Origin: CAWEQW01 sp963811365 | Lineage (GTDB): Bacteria > Actinomycetota > Actinomycetes > Propionibacteriales > Nocardioidaceae | Reading direction: 5' to 3' | Assembly: GCA_963811365.1 (NCBI GenBank) | Contig: CAWEQW010000007.1 | Span: 62,001 to 126,000, forward strand | Length of the DNA stretch: 64,000 nt | In this document: piece by piece, positions 46,894 to 54,758 of the stretch | Layout: every line of letters starts with the position of its first letter | Position numbering within the stretch: position 1 is the stretch's first letter | The notes under the pieces: generated by a model | What the model saw: only the letters and a program-made list of their open reading frames with translations | Told to the model about the DNA's origin: nothing | Databases searched by the model: none | Program-made: the position numbers and the translations under genes

Positions 46894-48213
46894 CTACTGG
46901 AAGTTTCCATTGTCGGCGTAGGCCTGGTCGATCTTCTTGGCCGCCTGAGTCAGCTGCTGCTTGGCGTTCGCTCCGCCGTAGCTGGCCGACAGAGCACTCG
47001 AGAAGGCGCTGGTCACAGTGGGGTATCCGGGAGTGACGGGCCGGTATACCGCGATGCAGTCGGGAGTGATGCTGCTGGCTGCGCAGGTCTTCTGCAGCTG
47101 CTCACCGAACAGGGCCAAGGCGCCACCGCTGTGGTAGAGCGGGTCGGCGGTGAAGACGGACTTGGTGGCCGGTGGCGCGCCGTTGGCATCGGTCATCGCC
47201 TTGACATTCTTGTCGTTGAGGAGGAAGTCCACGAACGCGCCGGCGGCCTTCCCGTTCTTGGTGCCCGAACCGATGCCCCACGTCCACGAGCCGGCGCCGG
47301 TCTTGGTGCCGTTGCCCATGTTCGGCAGCGGCAGGTCGAGGAGGTCCTTGCCGATCGCCTTGCTGTACGCGGGGTAGAGCCAGTGGCCACCCCAGCTCAG
47401 GGCCACGCGGCCGGAAGTGAAGGCGTTGTTGTCGCTGTTGGCGTCGACGTAGGGCTTCCAGCTCTGCAGGGCTTTCACAGCGCTGATCGAGGCACTTGAG
47501 TCCAGCACGCCGGCGGCCTTGCCGTCCTTGATCAGGTTTCCTCCGGCTGACCAGACCAGGGGTGAGAAGGCGTAGGTGCCCCACTCGCCGGCCAGGTTCG
47601 CCTCGGAGATGTCCAGCGACTTCCCGGACGGGTTGTGCTTCGCCAGTGTCTTCACCGCGGCATCGAACTGCTGGGGGGTCCACGCGCCCTGCGGGCTGGT
47701 CGGGTAGTGCACGCCCGCCGCATCGAGCAGCTTCTTGTTGCCGAACAGCCCCAACGCGGAGTCGTACATGGCCAGGGCGTAGAGCTTGCCTTGGTAGGTG
47801 CCCTCGGTGACCGACCCGCTGGTGGCGTTGTCGATCGTCTTCTTGGACACGAAGCCGTCTATCGGGGAGATCTTGCCGTTGTAGACCATGCTGGCGACGG
47901 TTGGGCCGTCCATCTCGATGACGTCGGGGAGCTTGTCCGTCGGTGTGTTGGTGACGGTGTTGGTATAGGTGTCTTCAGGGATGAGCCTCAGCGAGGCCTT
48001 GACCGCAGACTGCGACTTGTTGAAGTCCGCCACTGCTGCTTGGACGGCGCGGTTCTCGCTGTCCTGGCCCTGGTGCGCCCAGATGGCGATGGAGCCCTTT
48101 CCGTTCCCGGCTTCGGCCTGGCTGGTGCCGCCACCGCACCCGGCCAGCGCGAGGAGGGCCGAAGCGGCTGTGGCGCCGACGAGCCAACGACCGGATCGAG
48201 ACCTGGTGTTCAT
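46894..48213 (-). CDS. ABC transporter solute-binding lipoprotein (carbohydrate, family 1)
   Basis: 439 aa. Lipoprotein signal with lipobox LALAGC (Cys26), then a mature protein of the extracellular solute-binding family 1: SIAIWAHQGQDSENRAVQAAV early, PDVIEMDGPTVASMVYNGKI mid, and FVDFLLNDKNVKAMTDANG late. ATG 48213 is chosen because the signal peptide starts there and AAAGG lies upstream; longer in-frame starts add a non-signal leader. The ATG overlaps the glycosidase stop (ATGA), so the enzyme and binding protein are coupled. Confidence 0.93.
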   Translation of the reverse strand: MNTRSRSGRWLVGATAASALLALAGCGGGTSQAEAGNGKGSIAIWAHQGQDSENRAVQAAVADFNKSQSAVKASLRLIPEDTYTNTVTNTPTDKLPDVIEMDGPTVASMVYNGKISPIDGFVSKKTIDNATSGSVTEGTYQGKLYALAMYDSALGLFGNKKLLDAAGVHYPTSPQGAWTPQQFDAAVKTLAKHNPSGKSLDISEANLAGEWGTYAFSPLVWSAGGNLIKDGKAAGVLDSSASISAVKALQSWKPYVDANSDNNAFTSGRVALSWGGHWLYPAYSKAIGKDLLDLPLPNMGNGTKTGAGSWTWGIGSGTKNGKAAGAFVDFLLNDKNVKAMTDANGAPPATKSVFTADPLYHSGGALALFGEQLQKTCAASSITPDCIAVYRPVTPGYPTVTSAFSSALSASYGGANAKQQLTQAAKKIDQAYADNGNFQ

Positions 48214-49253
48214 GAGGTTGCCTTTCGTTGGGGTTCGTTCGGTGGCCCGCATGGAGCTGTCGGAGTCGCCTGTGACGACCGGAAGCGCGAGTCGGGCCGG
48301 AGCCGTGGAAGGCCACGCCCGTCAACGGCGAGCGGGATGGGGTCGGTCAAGCCGCCGGTGAACTCGCCACCGGGACTCAGATGCCTGACGGCCATCAAGA
48401 AGCGGCTACCGTCGCGGTCCACGACGACGCGCGCGGAGTAGAGGCGCTCGTCGGTGAGCCTCTGCGGCTCGGCCGACCCGGAGTTCGAGCCGCTGGACAG
48501 CGGCAGAAGCCAGACGCCGCCTTCGCCTCCGTCGTCGCGCCGCGCTTGGGAGAGCGCCGCGCGCGAGCAGGAGAAGAGAATCGCCCCTGCGCACGAGCCG
48601 CTCGGCTCGATCAGCTGCGGTACCTCGAGATGGGCGAATCCGAGCCCGGGCCCGGCCAACGGTGGCTCGACCGTCCAACGTGTCAAATCGTCGGAGACAG
48701 CGTGGCCGATCACGCCGCGGTCGTCGGTCGGGCCGTGGTTGCTGCGCGCGGTGACCAGCATGTGCCATCGGCCGTCTTCGCCGTCCCGGTAGACCCACGG
48801 ATCTCGCCAGGCCTCCTCATGCCAGGAGGAGGTGCCCAGGGTCTCGTACCAGCGCGCGTCGGCCTGCACGATCGCAGCGGGTTGCTTGCTCCACTGGTGC
48901 AGGTCCGGTGACGTCGCGACGCCGACGGTCTCGATGTTGCGGCGGTCCGGCCAGTCCCCGAGAAACCGGGATCCGGTGAAGAACATCCGCCACAGGTCGT
49001 CGTCTCCACGCACCACGGATCCGGTCCACGTCGCCGTCTCGTCGAAGGACCCTGGCGCGCCTGCGTCGAAGACGTCGTCGAGCACGTCCCAATCGCGCCA
49101 GTTGGTCGAGACCGCATGGCCGATCCTTGCCGCGCGGTGGCGACGCTCGGGATCGCCCGGCGACCTTGTCGCGTGCAAGTAGAAGACATGGAACCGGTCA
49201 CCGTCGTCGGCGACCCAGAAGTCCCATACCCACTGGTCGTTGAGCCTCAGCAT
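48210..49253 (-). CDS. Clan-J glycoside hydrolase, GH32/GH68/GH43-like (probable beta-fructosidase)
   Basis: 347 aa five-bladed propeller type. Three acidic residues sit in the expected order: Asp11 in WVWDFWVAD (nucleophile position), Asp151 in WRDPWV (the RDP transition-state motif) and Glu210 in HLEVPQLIE (acid/base, the EC/EVP motif). No signal peptide and no C-terminal beta-sandwich module, so it probably acts in the cytoplasm on an imported sugar. First gene of the ABC operon, which supports a fructoside or related substrate; a GH43-like arabinosidase or xylosidase is the main alternative. Confidence 0.75.
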   Translation of the reverse strand: MLRLNDQWVWDFWVADDGDRFHVFYLHATRSPGDPERRHRAARIGHAVSTNWRDWDVLDDVFDAGAPGSFDETATWTGSVVRGDDDLWRMFFTGSRFLGDWPDRRNIETVGVATSPDLHQWSKQPAAIVQADARWYETLGTSSWHEEAWRDPWVYRDGEDGRWHMLVTARSNHGPTDDRGVIGHAVSDDLTRWTVEPPLAGPGLGFAHLEVPQLIEPSGSCAGAILFSCSRAALSQARRDDGGEGGVWLLPLSSGSNSGSAEPQRLTDERLYSARVVVDRDGSRFLMAVRHLSPGGEFTGGLTDPIPLAVDGRGLPRLRPDSRFRSSQATPTAPCGPPNEPQRKATS

Positions 49254-49609
49254 CGGCTAGCCCAGTCCTCGATCGTCTTCGTACGCCATTGGACTTGCAC
49301 TCTCGAGGTTGAACGTTTACGGCAGTGTGCCCAACCACGTTGGTTCTCAACCGCGGGTCGGGAGCGCGTTTCTCCCAGGTCGCCATCGAGCCGGTCCGCA
49401 CGCGGCCGAGGAGCTCGGTTGCCGACCCGTTCCCACCGCACCCGTGTCGTCGGGAGGCGATCGACGGCTTGCAGCGACCGTGGCGTCAAAGGGAGTGCCT
49501 TGGCTGGTTGCTGCTGTTCGTGCTGTCTCCTGCGCCGACCCGATGGATCGGGCAAGACCTCAAGGGCCTGCGACCGTAACCTGGGCTCGGCGGCCATCGG
49601 GTCGGGAGC
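49254..49609. other. Promoter region of the sugar operon and non-coding sequence
   Basis: Holds the promoter of the minus-strand sugar operon, with a candidate operator at 49309-49320. The rest shows only shadow frames. Confidence 0.4.
49309..49320. promoter_or_regulatory. Candidate LacI-type operator
   Basis: TTGAACGTTTAC is an imperfect palindrome centred on AACGTT (49312-49317), the core seen in many LacI-family sugar operators. It lies about 55 bases upstream of the glycosidase start. No LacI gene is in the window. Confidence 0.4.
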
Positions 49610-49738
49610 TACCGGCGTCACGGTCAGGAGGCCACCGACGGCGTACGCCGTCAACCGACCCTGCAGGCGCGCTTGCGGTCGATCAGGTCGTCGACATCGC
49701 TGTTGATCACGATCGCCGTGTCGTCCAGGTCGACGCGC
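49610..49738 (-). pseudogene. Scrap of an MFS transporter gene related to the one at 1-643
   Basis: GACGGCGTACGCC, GCGCGCTTGCGG and GATCAGGTCG..GAC..CGCTGTTGATCA occur here and in the same order at about 371-443 in the MFS gene, with about 80 percent identity over the motif A region. A deletion then joins to a GTGTCCAGGTCG-like piece found at about 507-516. On the minus strand it reads VINSDVDDLIDRKRACRVG against ILINSKVGDLIGRKRAYVVG. No complete gene remains. Confidence 0.65.
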
Positions 49739-49784
49739 GAGCACCTGGTGAGCGGGGCACGGCGTGCAGCTGAGCCGGCCGGTG

Positions 49785-49826
49785 GGTCACTGGGCGGGTC
49801 ACTGGGCGCGTCACTGGGCGGGTCAC
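49785..49826. repeat. 12-bp tandem repeat carrying GGTCAC half-sites
   Basis: Units TGGGCGGGTCAC at 49791-49802, TGGGCGCGTCAC at 49803-49814 and TGGGCGGGTCAC at 49815-49826, preceded by GGTCAC at 49785-49790. The spacing is exactly 12 bases. It sits about 60-100 bases upstream of the cupin gene. Confidence 0.85.
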
Positions 49827-49835
49827 GGTGTGACC
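49821..49835. promoter_or_regulatory. Perfect inverted repeat GGTCAC-N3-GTGACC, candidate operator
   Basis: The last GGTCAC of the tandem array (49821-49826) pairs with GTGACC at 49830-49835 around GGT. It ends 52 bases before the cupin ATG, a good place for a repressor or activator site. Confidence 0.55.
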
Positions 49836-49887
49836 GGGGAAGTCACGCCTTCTGGTTGAGACCGCCGTCGACCCTCAGGAGGTAGCG

Positions 49888-50268
49888 ATGCCCAGCGCCA
49901 ACAAGATGACCACGCCAGTGATGGTGGATCTGCCGGAGATCCAGGGCCGGTACGCCGAGCTGGACGACTACACGGTCGGCTTCGAGTCCTACACCGAAGA
50001 CGTCGACCCGGCCCCGCTGTTCCGGGGCCTGCCCGACGACCGGTGCCAGTGCCAGCACTGGGGGTTCGTCGAGAGCGGTCAGGTCACCTTCCGGTGGGCC
50101 GACCACGAGGAGACGTACGGCGCCGGCGACGCCTACCACGCCGGACCTGGACATCTCCCGCTGATCGCGGCGGGCACCCGCCTGGTCGAGTTCAGTTCGA
50201 GCGACGGTCTCCAGCAGACGATGGCCGTGCTCGAGGCCAACCTGGCCGCGGCAGGTGAGGCGCGATGA
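49888..50268 (+). CDS. Cupin-domain protein
   Basis: 126 aa. AGGAGG six bases before ATG 49888. The single-cupin pattern HWGFVESGQVTFRWADHEETYGAGDAYHAGPGHLP carries the motif 1 and motif 2 turns, with His candidates in CQHWG and YHAGPGH. Probably binds a metal or small ligand. Its stop overlaps the next ATG, forming a three-gene unit with an NTF2-like protein and a TPR regulator. Substrate unknown. Confidence 0.78.
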   Translation: MPSANKMTTPVMVDLPEIQGRYAELDDYTVGFESYTEDVDPAPLFRGLPDDRCQCQHWGFVESGQVTFRWADHEETYGAGDAYHAGPGHLPLIAAGTRLVEFSSSDGLQQTMAVLEANLAAAGEAR

Positions 50269-50711
50269 CCGCGACCACCCCCGCGACCACCACCGCGGCC
50301 ACGACCGGGATCACGGCGTCCGTCGGGGCAAGCGTCGCCCGGCTCGTGACGTTCCTGGAGACGGGTGCGGCCGACGGCCTGTTCGCGCCGGACGCGTTCG
50401 CCGACATCACCCTCCCGCACTGGCGCATCCAGCTTCAGGGCGCATCGGCTGTCATCTCCGGCAAGACCGGCCTCCACCCGCCGGCGGGTGCGACCCGGGT
50501 GGAGAAGGTCCTGGCAGGGACACACGGGTACGCGATGAAGGTGGAGGAGCGCTGGGAGGACGGTGGGCAGCAGTGGTACTGCCGGGAGGCGTTCCTCTGC
50601 GACCTCGACGACGAGGGCCGGATCGCCGAGCTCAGCGTGTACTGCACCGGCGACTGGGACGAGGCCGCGGTGGCCGCGCACGCCGAGGCAGTGACGCTGC
50701 CCCGTCCCTGA
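50265..50711 (+). CDS. NTF2/SnoaL-like protein
   Basis: 148 aa. After a Thr/Ala-rich start comes LVTFLETGAADGLFAPDAFADITLPHWR, the helix-strand opening of NTF2-like proteins. It ends in a strand pair (WYCREAFLCDLDDEGRIAELSVYCTGDW), matching the fold's cone-shaped sheet. ATG overlaps the cupin stop. Catalytic residues cannot be assigned. Confidence 0.65.
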   Translation: MTATTPATTTAATTGITASVGASVARLVTFLETGAADGLFAPDAFADITLPHWRIQLQGASAVISGKTGLHPPAGATRVEKVLAGTHGYAMKVEERWEDGGQQWYCREAFLCDLDDEGRIAELSVYCTGDWDEAAVAAHAEAVTLPRP

Positions 50712-50718
50712 TGTCACG

Positions 50719-52410
50719 ATGACCGACATGGACACCGGCAGGGTCGACGGTCGCACGCAGGCGGCGCTCGACCTGGCCGGTACCTATGTCTTCGGCACCG
50801 AGCCGGGCCGGATCCCCGCGGTTCTCTTCGAGGCGTACCAGGCCAGCACCGCCGACGTCGATCGCGCGCTGCTCGGGGCCGCGCTGGCCCGCTGCTGGGT
50901 CTACGCAGGCGAGCAGAACCGCGCCGTCCCCTTCGCCTCCGCTGCGGTGAAGGCTGCAGAAGCCACTGGCGACCCGGTCGTCGTCGCGGACGCGCTCGAT
51001 GCCGGCCTGGCCACGCACTGGGGGCCCGACGATCTGGACGTCCGGGTGGACCTCGCCCGCAGGCTCGCGGACGTGGCCGCGCACCTCAGCGCCGCCGACG
51101 CGCGGACCACCGCGCATCTGTGGCTGTTGACGGTGGCCGCAGAAACCCTCGACGTCTCCGGGCTCAACCGGCAGATGCACGCCCTCGAGCGCCTTGGCGA
51201 GGAGTCGCGGAGGTCGCTGTTCTTCGCGGCCTCGCGCCGGCTGATGCTCGACTTGATGCGGGGCCGGACCGACACGATCGCCCCGCTCGTCGCGCTGGCC
51301 GAGCAGACGGCGGACGAGCTGCCCGACGGCGAGCTCGTGGTCGCCGCCATGGTGTGTTACGGCGCCGTGCAGGCCGGCGACCCCGACGGCGCCGCAGTTG
51401 TCCGGGCCCGCCAGGGCGAGGAGCTCGCCCAGCGTGAGGGCATCCGTGAGGTGGTCGCCGAGGTCGCGTGGATCTACCTCGGCATCGGTCTGGTCGACGA
51501 CGCACGCCGGCTCGCGTCGACGTTCGACGAGCGGGTGCTGACCAACCTGCGGCGCGACCACAACTACCTGCTCGTGCTGCAGCTGCTTCTCGACGTCGCC
51601 CTCGCAACCGGGCTTCACGAGCTCGTCGAGACGATCACGCCGCTGTTGCTGCCCTACGCGGGGCGGGCGGTCGTCAACTCCGGTGCCGTGATGTTCCACG
51701 GCGTCACCGACGACACCTTGGCCCGGGCCTGCGAGCGGCTCGGTGACACCGAACGCGCGAGCGCGCTGCGGGACAAGGCGCTCGCGACGTACCGTCGCAT
51801 CGGCGCGACCTGGTGGCGCGAGCGCCTCGAGGCGGGATCGCCGCCGCCCTCGGAACCCGAGCGGTCGACGAGGATGACCCTGCGCCCGGGATCTGCCGGG
51901 GTGTGGCTGGTCGGCCGGACCGGCCAGGAGACCGCGATCCCCGCCCGCCGCGGCCTCGAGCACCTGCACACGCTCCTGTCGCAGCCGGGAACAGAGGTGG
52001 CCGCGCTGCGTCTGGCGGCCGGAGCCGACACCGTCGAGCAGGCGGGCCTCGGCGAGGTTCTCGACGCCGAGGCGCTCGCCGCGTACCGGCGCCGGCTCGA
52101 GGAGATCGACACCGAGCTCGACGTGGCCGACATCTGCGGGAGCGCCGCCCGCGGCGCGGACCTCACAGCCGAGCGCGAGGCGCTGCTCGGCGAGCTGGCC
52201 GCCGCCACTGGTCTCGGCGGCCGCACCAGGACATCGGGCAGCGGGGCCGAGCGGGCCCGGGTCACCGTCCGCAAGGCGATCGCGACCGCGCTCGACGCGG
52301 TCCACCGTGCCGACCCGGTGGTCGCCCGCCACCTGACCACCCGCGTGCGGACCGGGCTCCGATGCTGCTACGAGCCCGATCCCGACGCGCCAGTCGAGTG
52401 GCGGCTGTGA
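50719..52410 (+). CDS. TPR-rich regulator-like protein with C-terminal winged-helix-type domain
   Basis: 563 aa. Residues 1 to about 380 form repeated helical pairs of TPR type (RALLGAALARCWVYAGEQNRA and others). After a linker, about 390-563 carries a recurring actinobacterial regulator tail: AATGLGG then ERARVTVRKAIATALDAV and a closing GLRCCYEPDPDAPVEW, probably a winged helix. There is no N-terminal ATPase or classical HTH, so it looks like the C-terminal half of a MalT/LAL-type ATPase regulator standing alone. It may act on the GGTCAC array upstream (inference). Confidence 0.65.
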   Translation: MTDMDTGRVDGRTQAALDLAGTYVFGTEPGRIPAVLFEAYQASTADVDRALLGAALARCWVYAGEQNRAVPFASAAVKAAEATGDPVVVADALDAGLATHWGPDDLDVRVDLARRLADVAAHLSAADARTTAHLWLLTVAAETLDVSGLNRQMHALERLGEESRRSLFFAASRRLMLDLMRGRTDTIAPLVALAEQTADELPDGELVVAAMVCYGAVQAGDPDGAAVVRARQGEELAQREGIREVVAEVAWIYLGIGLVDDARRLASTFDERVLTNLRRDHNYLLVLQLLLDVALATGLHELVETITPLLLPYAGRAVVNSGAVMFHGVTDDTLARACERLGDTERASALRDKALATYRRIGATWWRERLEAGSPPPSEPERSTRMTLRPGSAGVWLVGRTGQETAIPARRGLEHLHTLLSQPGTEVAALRLAAGADTVEQAGLGEVLDAEALAAYRRRLEEIDTELDVADICGSAARGADLTAEREALLGELAAATGLGGRTRTSGSGAERARVTVRKAIATALDAVHRADPVVARHLTTRVRTGLRCCYEPDPDAPVEWRL

Positions 52411-52514
52411 TCGCGCGGGCCGGTCGGACCGGCCCCTCGACACCCGTCCGCACCGGCGAGGTGAGCGAGGTCCGCTCATCCGGCCGCCCGACTCGGTCGG
52501 CGTCCGGCGTGCGG

Positions 52515-53297
52515 TCACATCCCCAGTGCGCCGTCCACCGCGAGCACCTGACCGGTGACGTATGAGGCCGCCGGCGAGCACAACCAGGCCACTGCCGCGG
52601 CAACCTCGTCCGGCCGGCCCAAGCGACGCATCGCTATCACCTGCTCGAAGCGGTCCACGTTGTGCTGCCTCTCCTGCGCCGACTCGGCGGCGAGATGCCG
52701 CTCCAGCATCGGCGTGAGGATGGCGCCCGGCCGGACCGCGTTGACCCGGATCCCGCGAGCGGCGTACTCCTTGGCCGTGGTGATCGTGAGCGCCTCGAGC
52801 GCCAGCTTGCTGGCCGCGTAGCTTCCGGTGCCCGCGCTCAGGAGCTGAGCGTCGACCGACGAGGTATTGACGATTGCGCCGCCGCCCCTCTCGAGCATCG
52901 CCGACACCTCGGAGCGCATGCACAGCCAAGCACTGGTCAACAGCGTCCGCACCACGCCCTCGAACTCGGTCAGGCTGATGTCCGTGAACTCGCCCGAGCT
53001 CGCCAGCGCCTCGGCGTTGGACGCGTTGTTGAAGGCGAGGTCGAGACCGCCGCACCGCGCCACCGTCTCGTCGACGAGGCCGACGACCTGACGCTCGTCG
53101 GTGACGTCGGCGGCTATGAAGACGACCTCTCCGTGCTCACTCAGCTGCGCGACGGCCTGGCGCCCGCGCTCCGCGCTCCGGCCGCAGATCACCACCTGCG
53201 CCCCACGGCGGACGAACAACCCCGCGGTGGCTAGTCCGATCCCGCTGGTGCCACCGGTCACCAGCGCCGTGCGCCCCTCGAGGTCGCGCGGAGTCAT
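52515..53297 (-). CDS. Short-chain dehydrogenase/reductase (SDR)
   Basis: 260 aa classical SDR. TGGTSGIG nucleotide-binding loop at about 13, NNAS at about 90, catalytic Ser in NTSSVDAQLLS and YxxxK in YAASK, and the RVNAVRPGAI C-terminal core. CGRS after strand 2 points to NADP(H). ATG 53297 is preferred over GTG 53300. Substrate unknown. Confidence 0.92.
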   Translation of the reverse strand: MTPRDLEGRTALVTGGTSGIGLATAGLFVRRGAQVVICGRSAERGRQAVAQLSEHGEVVFIAADVTDERQVVGLVDETVARCGGLDLAFNNASNAEALASSGEFTDISLTEFEGVVRTLLTSAWLCMRSEVSAMLERGGGAIVNTSSVDAQLLSAGTGSYAASKLALEALTITTAKEYAARGIRVNAVRPGAILTPMLERHLAAESAQERQHNVDRFEQVIAMRRLGRPDEVAAAVAWLCSPAASYVTGQVLAVDGALGM

Positions 53298-53411
53298 CAC
53301 TGCGTCACCGCTGCCACGGATGCCCCGTGACGCGTTCGTCGGCGGCTGCCAGCAGTCCGCGCCGTGCTGCTCGCGATCGCGGGACAGCTGCGCCGTAGCG
53401 GCCGGTGGTAC

Positions 53412-54152
53412 TCAACGATGCTGCATCCACAGGTTCTCCTCGCGGTAGACCGCAGTGTCGGCGTCCCGGTCGACCTCCAGGAGGTTCAAGGCGTCCGGAA
53501 CGACGTAGGTCCCGCTGACGGGGAACGGCATGTCGGCCCATCTCTCCCACTCCGCGACGCTTCCCGGGATCACCATCGAGTTGGGCGCGACCTCGAGTAT
53601 GCGAGAGCCCATGCGCTGGTGGGTCCTGATCCACGGATCGATCGAGAGCCCGTCGGCGCGCACCCACGTGGCGTACTCGCTCATGCGCACCAGCGGGTAC
53701 TTGTGCTTCCACGTCGGTCGGATCGGTGCCACGACGTGCCTCATGCCGGCCTCGCTCGCTCGCTGCACCAGGGCACGCAGCACTGCGGTGGCCAGCCCCT
53801 GCCTGTCATGAGCGGGGTGGACCGCAGCAGCCATGAAGCTGAGCGCCGTCGGCTGCCGTCCGGCCTCGTAGTCGTCGACTGACCGGACCAGCGCGGAGTC
53901 GTATCCTTCCGGCAGGTCCGCGGGCGTGGCGTCCCAGGCGAAGGGCACGCCCCACCCGCCCGCGGCGACATGTCCGTCGACGAGCATCAGGATGTCGAAG
54001 TCGGCGAAGTACTCCCTGACCCGCGGCATGTACTGCGGCGGGACCGGATCGTGGAAGATGAACTCGGGCCAGCGCTCCCGGAAGGCTGCCGCAGCCTGGT
54101 CACCCAGGTCAGGCCGGGCGGAAGTGCTGACGGTCTCAGGGTCCACGGGCAC
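53412..54152 (-). CDS. GNAT-family N-acetyltransferase
   Basis: 246 aa. Acetyl-CoA-binding loop in AAVHPAHDRQGLATAVLRALVQRA at about 110-135 (the R/Q-x-x-G-x-A/G motif), followed by HVVAPIRPTWKHKYPLVRM, as in proteins annotated as large GNAT domains acting on small molecules. GTG 54152 is the start. It stands alone 115 bases past the SDR start, same strand. Substrate unknown. Confidence 0.8.
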   Translation of the reverse strand: MPVDPETVSTSARPDLGDQAAAAFRERWPEFIFHDPVPPQYMPRVREYFADFDILMLVDGHVAAGGWGVPFAWDATPADLPEGYDSALVRSVDDYEAGRQPTALSFMAAAVHPAHDRQGLATAVLRALVQRASEAGMRHVVAPIRPTWKHKYPLVRMSEYATWVRADGLSIDPWIRTHQRMGSRILEVAPNSMVIPGSVAEWERWADMPFPVSGTYVVPDALNLLEVDRDADTAVYREENLWMQHR

Positions 54153-54506
54153 GATCTAACCGGCGATCGCGGTGTGCGTCCACGACGGGCGGTCCACCAT
54201 GGGATGTCGACGAACCGCCTCCTCCCTCGATGAGCTCCTCGTGGGAAGAGGCGGTACGTCGTGGGAAGGTGTGACGGGACGCGCCGAGGTCGCGCGCGAG
54301 CGGGCCGCCTTCGCTTGCAGGACCGCCGCGCTCGCGGCCTCGCGATGGCCACCTCGCGAGCGGGCCGCATTCGCGTGCAGGACCGGCGACGACCCCGTCA
54401 CCGGGCCGTCAGCCCCGAGGTCGTCACGTGGAGAACGGGGAGTCTGCATCCGCGCGGTGCGGGTACCGCGGGTTCCCGCAGCGGGGCGGTGCCGGGACGC
54501 GACGGC
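54153..54506. other. Intergenic region with 31-bp direct repeats
   Basis: About 350 bases between the GNAT and a small membrane protein. It contains two copies of a 31-bp repeat (54295-54385). Frames on both strands are repetitive shadows. No RNA gene recognised. Confidence 0.5.
54295..54385. repeat. 31-bp direct repeat, two copies 60 bases apart
   Basis: The unit begins CGCGAGCGGGCCGC and ends TGCAGGACCG. Copies lie at 54295-54325 and 54355-54385 and differ at two positions. It could be a fragment of a dispersed repeat family. Confidence 0.8.
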
Positions 54507-54665
54507 TCAGTCGCGGAGCCAGCGCAGCCAGTCGACGAACCGGACCAGCACCCCGATCAGGCCGAGAAAGGTCAGCATGATCCCGATGTCGTACAGGGCC
54601 GACTGCAGCAGGCCCGCGGCGGAGATGCCGATGCCGAGCAACGTGACAACGAGGGCGGCGAGCAC
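54507..54665 (-). CDS. Small two-helix membrane protein next to cydAB
   Basis: 52 aa. GTG 54665 has GGAGG seven bases upstream, the best start; longer in-frame starts run antisense into cydA. The first helix is LAALVVTLLGIGISAAGLL and the second MLTFLGLIGVLVRFVDWL, ending in a basic, aromatic tail. Divergent from cydA, start to start 94 bases. Small helper subunits (CydX/CydS type) accompany bd oxidases, but those have one helix and the same strand, so this is only a possible relation. Confidence 0.6.
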   Translation of the reverse strand: MLAALVVTLLGIGISAAGLLQSALYDIGIMLTFLGLIGVLVRFVDWLRWLRD

Positions 54666-54758
54666 GATCAGGCCTCCGGGCCGTTCGAGGAGCGGGACGT
54701 CGGGACCGTACCCAGGACCGGCTGCTTCAGTGCAGGGCGGACCCGCTGGGGTCGCGTC

